Of a stretch of 8,068 nt of DNA, positions 6,122 through 8,068 are shown piece by piece (positions within the stretch are counted from its first letter, which is position 1; every line of letters begins with the position of its first letter). The notes below the pieces were generated by a model, which ran no database searches, was not told where the DNA came from, and saw nothing but the letters and a program-made list of their open reading frames with translations. The position numbers were made by a program, and so were the translations under genes. This DNA is from an uncultured Oscillospiraceae bacterium (lineage in GTDB: Bacteria; Bacillota; Clostridia; Oscillospirales; Oscillospiraceae): NCBI GenBank assembly GCA_934662925.1, contig CAKUKL010000058.1:1-8068 (forward strand). Reading direction: 5' to 3'.

Positions 6122-7038
6122 AACTGGTCTTCATGGGCACGCCGGATTTTGCCGTGCCGTCCCTGAAAGCACTGGTGGAAGCGGGGCACGAGATCGCCGG
6201 CGTATTCACCCAGCCGGACAAGCCGAAAAACCGCGGCATGAAGCTCCAGTCAACACCTGTAAAGGAATATGCGCTGACAGTTGACCTGCCGGTATATCAG
6301 CCCGCGACCCTCCGGGACGGGGAGGCGCTGGCGGTTTTAAAGGAGCTTGCGCCGGAGCTGATCGTTGTGGCGGCCTACGGCAAGATCCTGCCGGAAGAGA
6401 TCCTGACGCTGCCGCCGCTGGGCTGCGTAAATGTCCATTCGTCCCTGCTGCCGAAGTACCGCGGGGCCGCGCCCATCAACTGGGCTATCCTCGACGGCGA
6501 GGATGAGACCGGCGTCACCATCATGTATATGGCGAAGGGGCTGGACACCGGGGATATTATTTCTCAGGAAAAGACGCCCATTGACATCAACGAGGACGCC
6601 CAGTCCCTCCATGACCGGCTGGCGGACATCGGCGCGAAGCTGCTGGTGCGCACGCTGCCGGAGCTGGCCGCCGGAACGGCGGGGCGGACAGAGCAGGACG
6701 ATTCCCTGTCCTGCTACGCGTCCATGCTGAGCCGGGAGCAGTCCCCCATGGACTGGAACCGGACGGCGCGGCAGCTCCACGATCAGGTCCGGGGACTGGC
6801 CCCGTGGCCGTCCGCCACGGCGGAGATCGACGGCGTGCGGTGCAAGATCTGGAAGACGACACTGACGGGGGAGAGCACCGGAAAATCGCCGGGCTCCATC
6901 GTTCAGGCGGACAAAAAGGCGCTGAAGATCGCCTGCGGCGACGGGCAGACCCTGCGCATCGACGAGCTTCAGCCTGACGGAAAAAAGCGGATGGCGGCCA
7001 CGGCATTTCTGCTGGGCCACCCTATCAAAGTAAACTGA
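6118..7038 (+). CDS. fmt: Methionyl-tRNA formyltransferase
   Basis: Fmt transfers a formyl group from 10-formyltetrahydrofolate to methionyl-initiator tRNA so that translation can start with formyl-methionine. The protein has 306 residues, close to the usual 310-315. It opens with MKLVFMGTPDFAVPSL, typical of the family. The catalytic region reads VNVHSSLLPKYRGAAPIN at about residues 104-121, with Asn105 and His107. Asp143 lies in GLDTGDI. These three correspond to the catalytic Asn, His and Asp of the E. coli enzyme. The C-terminal part (about 205-306), starting near QSPMDWNRTARQLHDQVRGL and containing APWPSA, is the tRNA-binding domain. GGAGGAG at 6103-6109 is eight bases before the ATG, which is part of the ATGA overlap with def. 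rsmB follows after 19 bases. The gene is complete with no unusual feature. Confidence 0.97.
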   Translation: MKLVFMGTPDFAVPSLKALVEAGHEIAGVFTQPDKPKNRGMKLQSTPVKEYALTVDLPVYQPATLRDGEALAVLKELAPELIVVAAYGKILPEEILTLPPLGCVNVHSSLLPKYRGAAPINWAILDGEDETGVTIMYMAKGLDTGDIISQEKTPIDINEDAQSLHDRLADIGAKLLVRTLPELAAGTAGRTEQDDSLSCYASMLSREQSPMDWNRTARQLHDQVRGLAPWPSATAEIDGVRCKIWKTTLTGESTGKSPGSIVQADKKALKIACGDGQTLRIDELQPDGKKRMAATAFLLGHPIKVN

Positions 7039-7057
7039 GAACAGGAGAGTGCCGCCC

Positions 7058-8068
7058 ATGGCGAACGCCAGAGAGGCCGCGCTGCGCACACTGGTCGCCT
7101 GTCAGCGGCAGGGTGCGTGGTCGGACGGACATCTGAAAAAAGAGATCCGCTCAGGCGGCCTTGACCGGCGGGACGCGGCGCTGGCCACCCGGCTGTGCTT
7201 CGGCGTGCTCCAGAATCAGCTGCTGCTGGACTGGCACCTGAGCCGCTACTCCAACACCAGACTGGAAAAGCTGGACATCCCGGTGCTGTGCAATCTGCGG
7301 CTGGCCCTCTATCAGCTGCTGCTGATGGATCGGGTGCCGGACAGCGCCGCTGTCAACGAAGCGGTGAAACTCACGAAAAAATACAGCCGGAACCCCCGGG
7401 CCTCCGGCATGGTCAACGCCATCCTGCGCTCGTTCCTCCGGGAGCGAGACACCCTGCCCCAGCCGCAGGGCGGGGACTGGGCGGAAACCATGTCCATCCG
7501 ATACAGCCACCCCAGCTGGCTGGTGGAGCTGTTTTGCGAACAGCTGGGGCAGGAGGGGACGGAGCAGCTGCTTTGCGCCGACAACGAGCAGCCGCCCACC
7601 ACCGCGCAGGTGAACCGCCTGCGGGCCACGGCGGAGCAGGTACAGGGGTCGCTGGCGGAGCAGGGTGTGACGGCGCGGCCCCACCCGTGGGCGCCGGACT
7701 GTCTGGAGCTTTCCGGCACCGGCGATCTGGAGCGGCTGACGGCCTATCAGGAAGGCTGGTTTTATATTCAGGACGCGGCGGCAAAGCTGTCCGTCATGGC
7801 GGCGGCCCCGGAGCCGGGGCAGAGCGTGCTGGACTGCTGCGCCGCCCCCGGGGGCAAGACCTTTGCGGCGGCGTCCCTGATGAATGGCGAGGGCAAAATC
7901 GTCTCCTGCGACATTCACCCCCACAAGCTGAAGCTCATTGAAGCGGGCTGCGGGCGGCTGGGTATTTCCAACGTCACGGCGGAGCTTCAGAACGGAACGC
8001 AGCTCCGGCCGGAGTGGGAAAACGCCTTCGACACGGTCATCACGGACGTTCCGTGCTCCGGACTGGGC
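7058..8068 (+). CDS. rsmB: 16S rRNA m5C methyltransferase RsmB, 3' partial
   Basis: The frame is open from ATG 7058 to the window edge, giving 337 residues; about 100 more are expected beyond it. RsmB methylates C967 (E. coli numbering) of 16S rRNA using S-adenosylmethionine. The N-terminal 140 residues form a NusB-like RNA-binding domain, with LDRRDAALATRLCFGVLQ, LRLALYQLLLMDRVP, SAAVNEAVKL and MVNAILRSFLR. The methyltransferase part has QDAAAKLS, the SAM-binding motif VLDCCAAPGGKT at 257-268, SCDIHPHK, and motif IV DVPCSG at 330-335 with Cys333. Motif IV more often reads DAPCSG. The catalytic cysteine of motif VI lies outside the window. AGGAG at 7043-7047 is ten bases before the ATG. Position after fmt matches the B. 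subtilis order, where rlmN, prpC and prkC come next. Confidence 0.95.
   Translation, partial: MANAREAALRTLVACQRQGAWSDGHLKKEIRSGGLDRRDAALATRLCFGVLQNQLLLDWHLSRYSNTRLEKLDIPVLCNLRLALYQLLLMDRVPDSAAVNEAVKLTKKYSRNPRASGMVNAILRSFLRERDTLPQPQGGDWAETMSIRYSHPSWLVELFCEQLGQEGTEQLLCADNEQPPTTAQVNRLRATAEQVQGSLAEQGVTARPHPWAPDCLELSGTGDLERLTAYQEGWFYIQDAAAKLSVMAAAPEPGQSVLDCCAAPGGKTFAAASLMNGEGKIVSCDIHPHKLKLIEAGCGRLGISNVTAELQNGTQLRPEWENAFDTVITDVPCSGLG

Noticed and set aside
7195..7941. Plus-strand open frame of about 248 codons overlapping rsmB in another frame
   Set aside because: The frame from 7058 carries clear RsmB domains through to the window edge; the other frame is a Gly/Ala/Arg-rich GC shadow.

Overview
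The window is a dense, single-strand piece of chromosome. All ten genes read on the + strand and no gap between genes exceeds about 50 bases. The base composition is clearly GC-rich. Gene content and order point to the Bacillota, most likely a GC-rich member of class Clostridia such as an Oscillospiraceae-type gut anaerobe. The taxon is an inference from synteny, RemA, a short clostridial-type omega subunit and strong AGGAGG-type ribosome binding sites; there is no rRNA here to confirm it.

Layout. Positions 1-1039 hold a two-gene unit that is poorly characterised. The first gene is the 3' part of a J-domain protein with a Gly/Tyr/Gln-rich linker, a TPR-like segment and a seven-cysteine tail. 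The second encodes a small polytopic membrane protein, joined to the first by an ATGA start/stop overlap. Positions 1063-8068 then follow the well-known Bacillus subtilis order yloC(yicC)-remA-gmk-rpoZ-priA-def-fmt-rsmB. The coaBC gene that sits between rpoZ and priA in B. subtilis is absent. Its place is taken by 51 bases carrying a GC-rich hairpin. The rsmB gene runs off the right edge.

How the genes work together. This is a growth and information-processing cluster. It covers RNA turnover (YicC), a DNA-binding regulator (RemA), GMP to GDP conversion (Gmk), RNA polymerase assembly (omega), replication restart (PriA), processing of the formyl-methionine start residue (Def, Fmt) and 16S rRNA methylation (RsmB). 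Three four-base ATGA overlaps (518-521, 2238-2241, 6118-6121) and short spacers suggest one or two polycistronic transcripts with translational coupling. The hairpin at 3099-3134 is the only visible candidate for a transcript boundary or attenuation point.

I see no mobile element, CRISPR array, tRNA, rRNA or defence system. Most of the window is ordinary housekeeping sequence. The points worth a second look are the uncharacterised J-protein/membrane-protein pair, the puzzling start region of rpoZ, and the hairpin with two alternative pairings ahead of priA.
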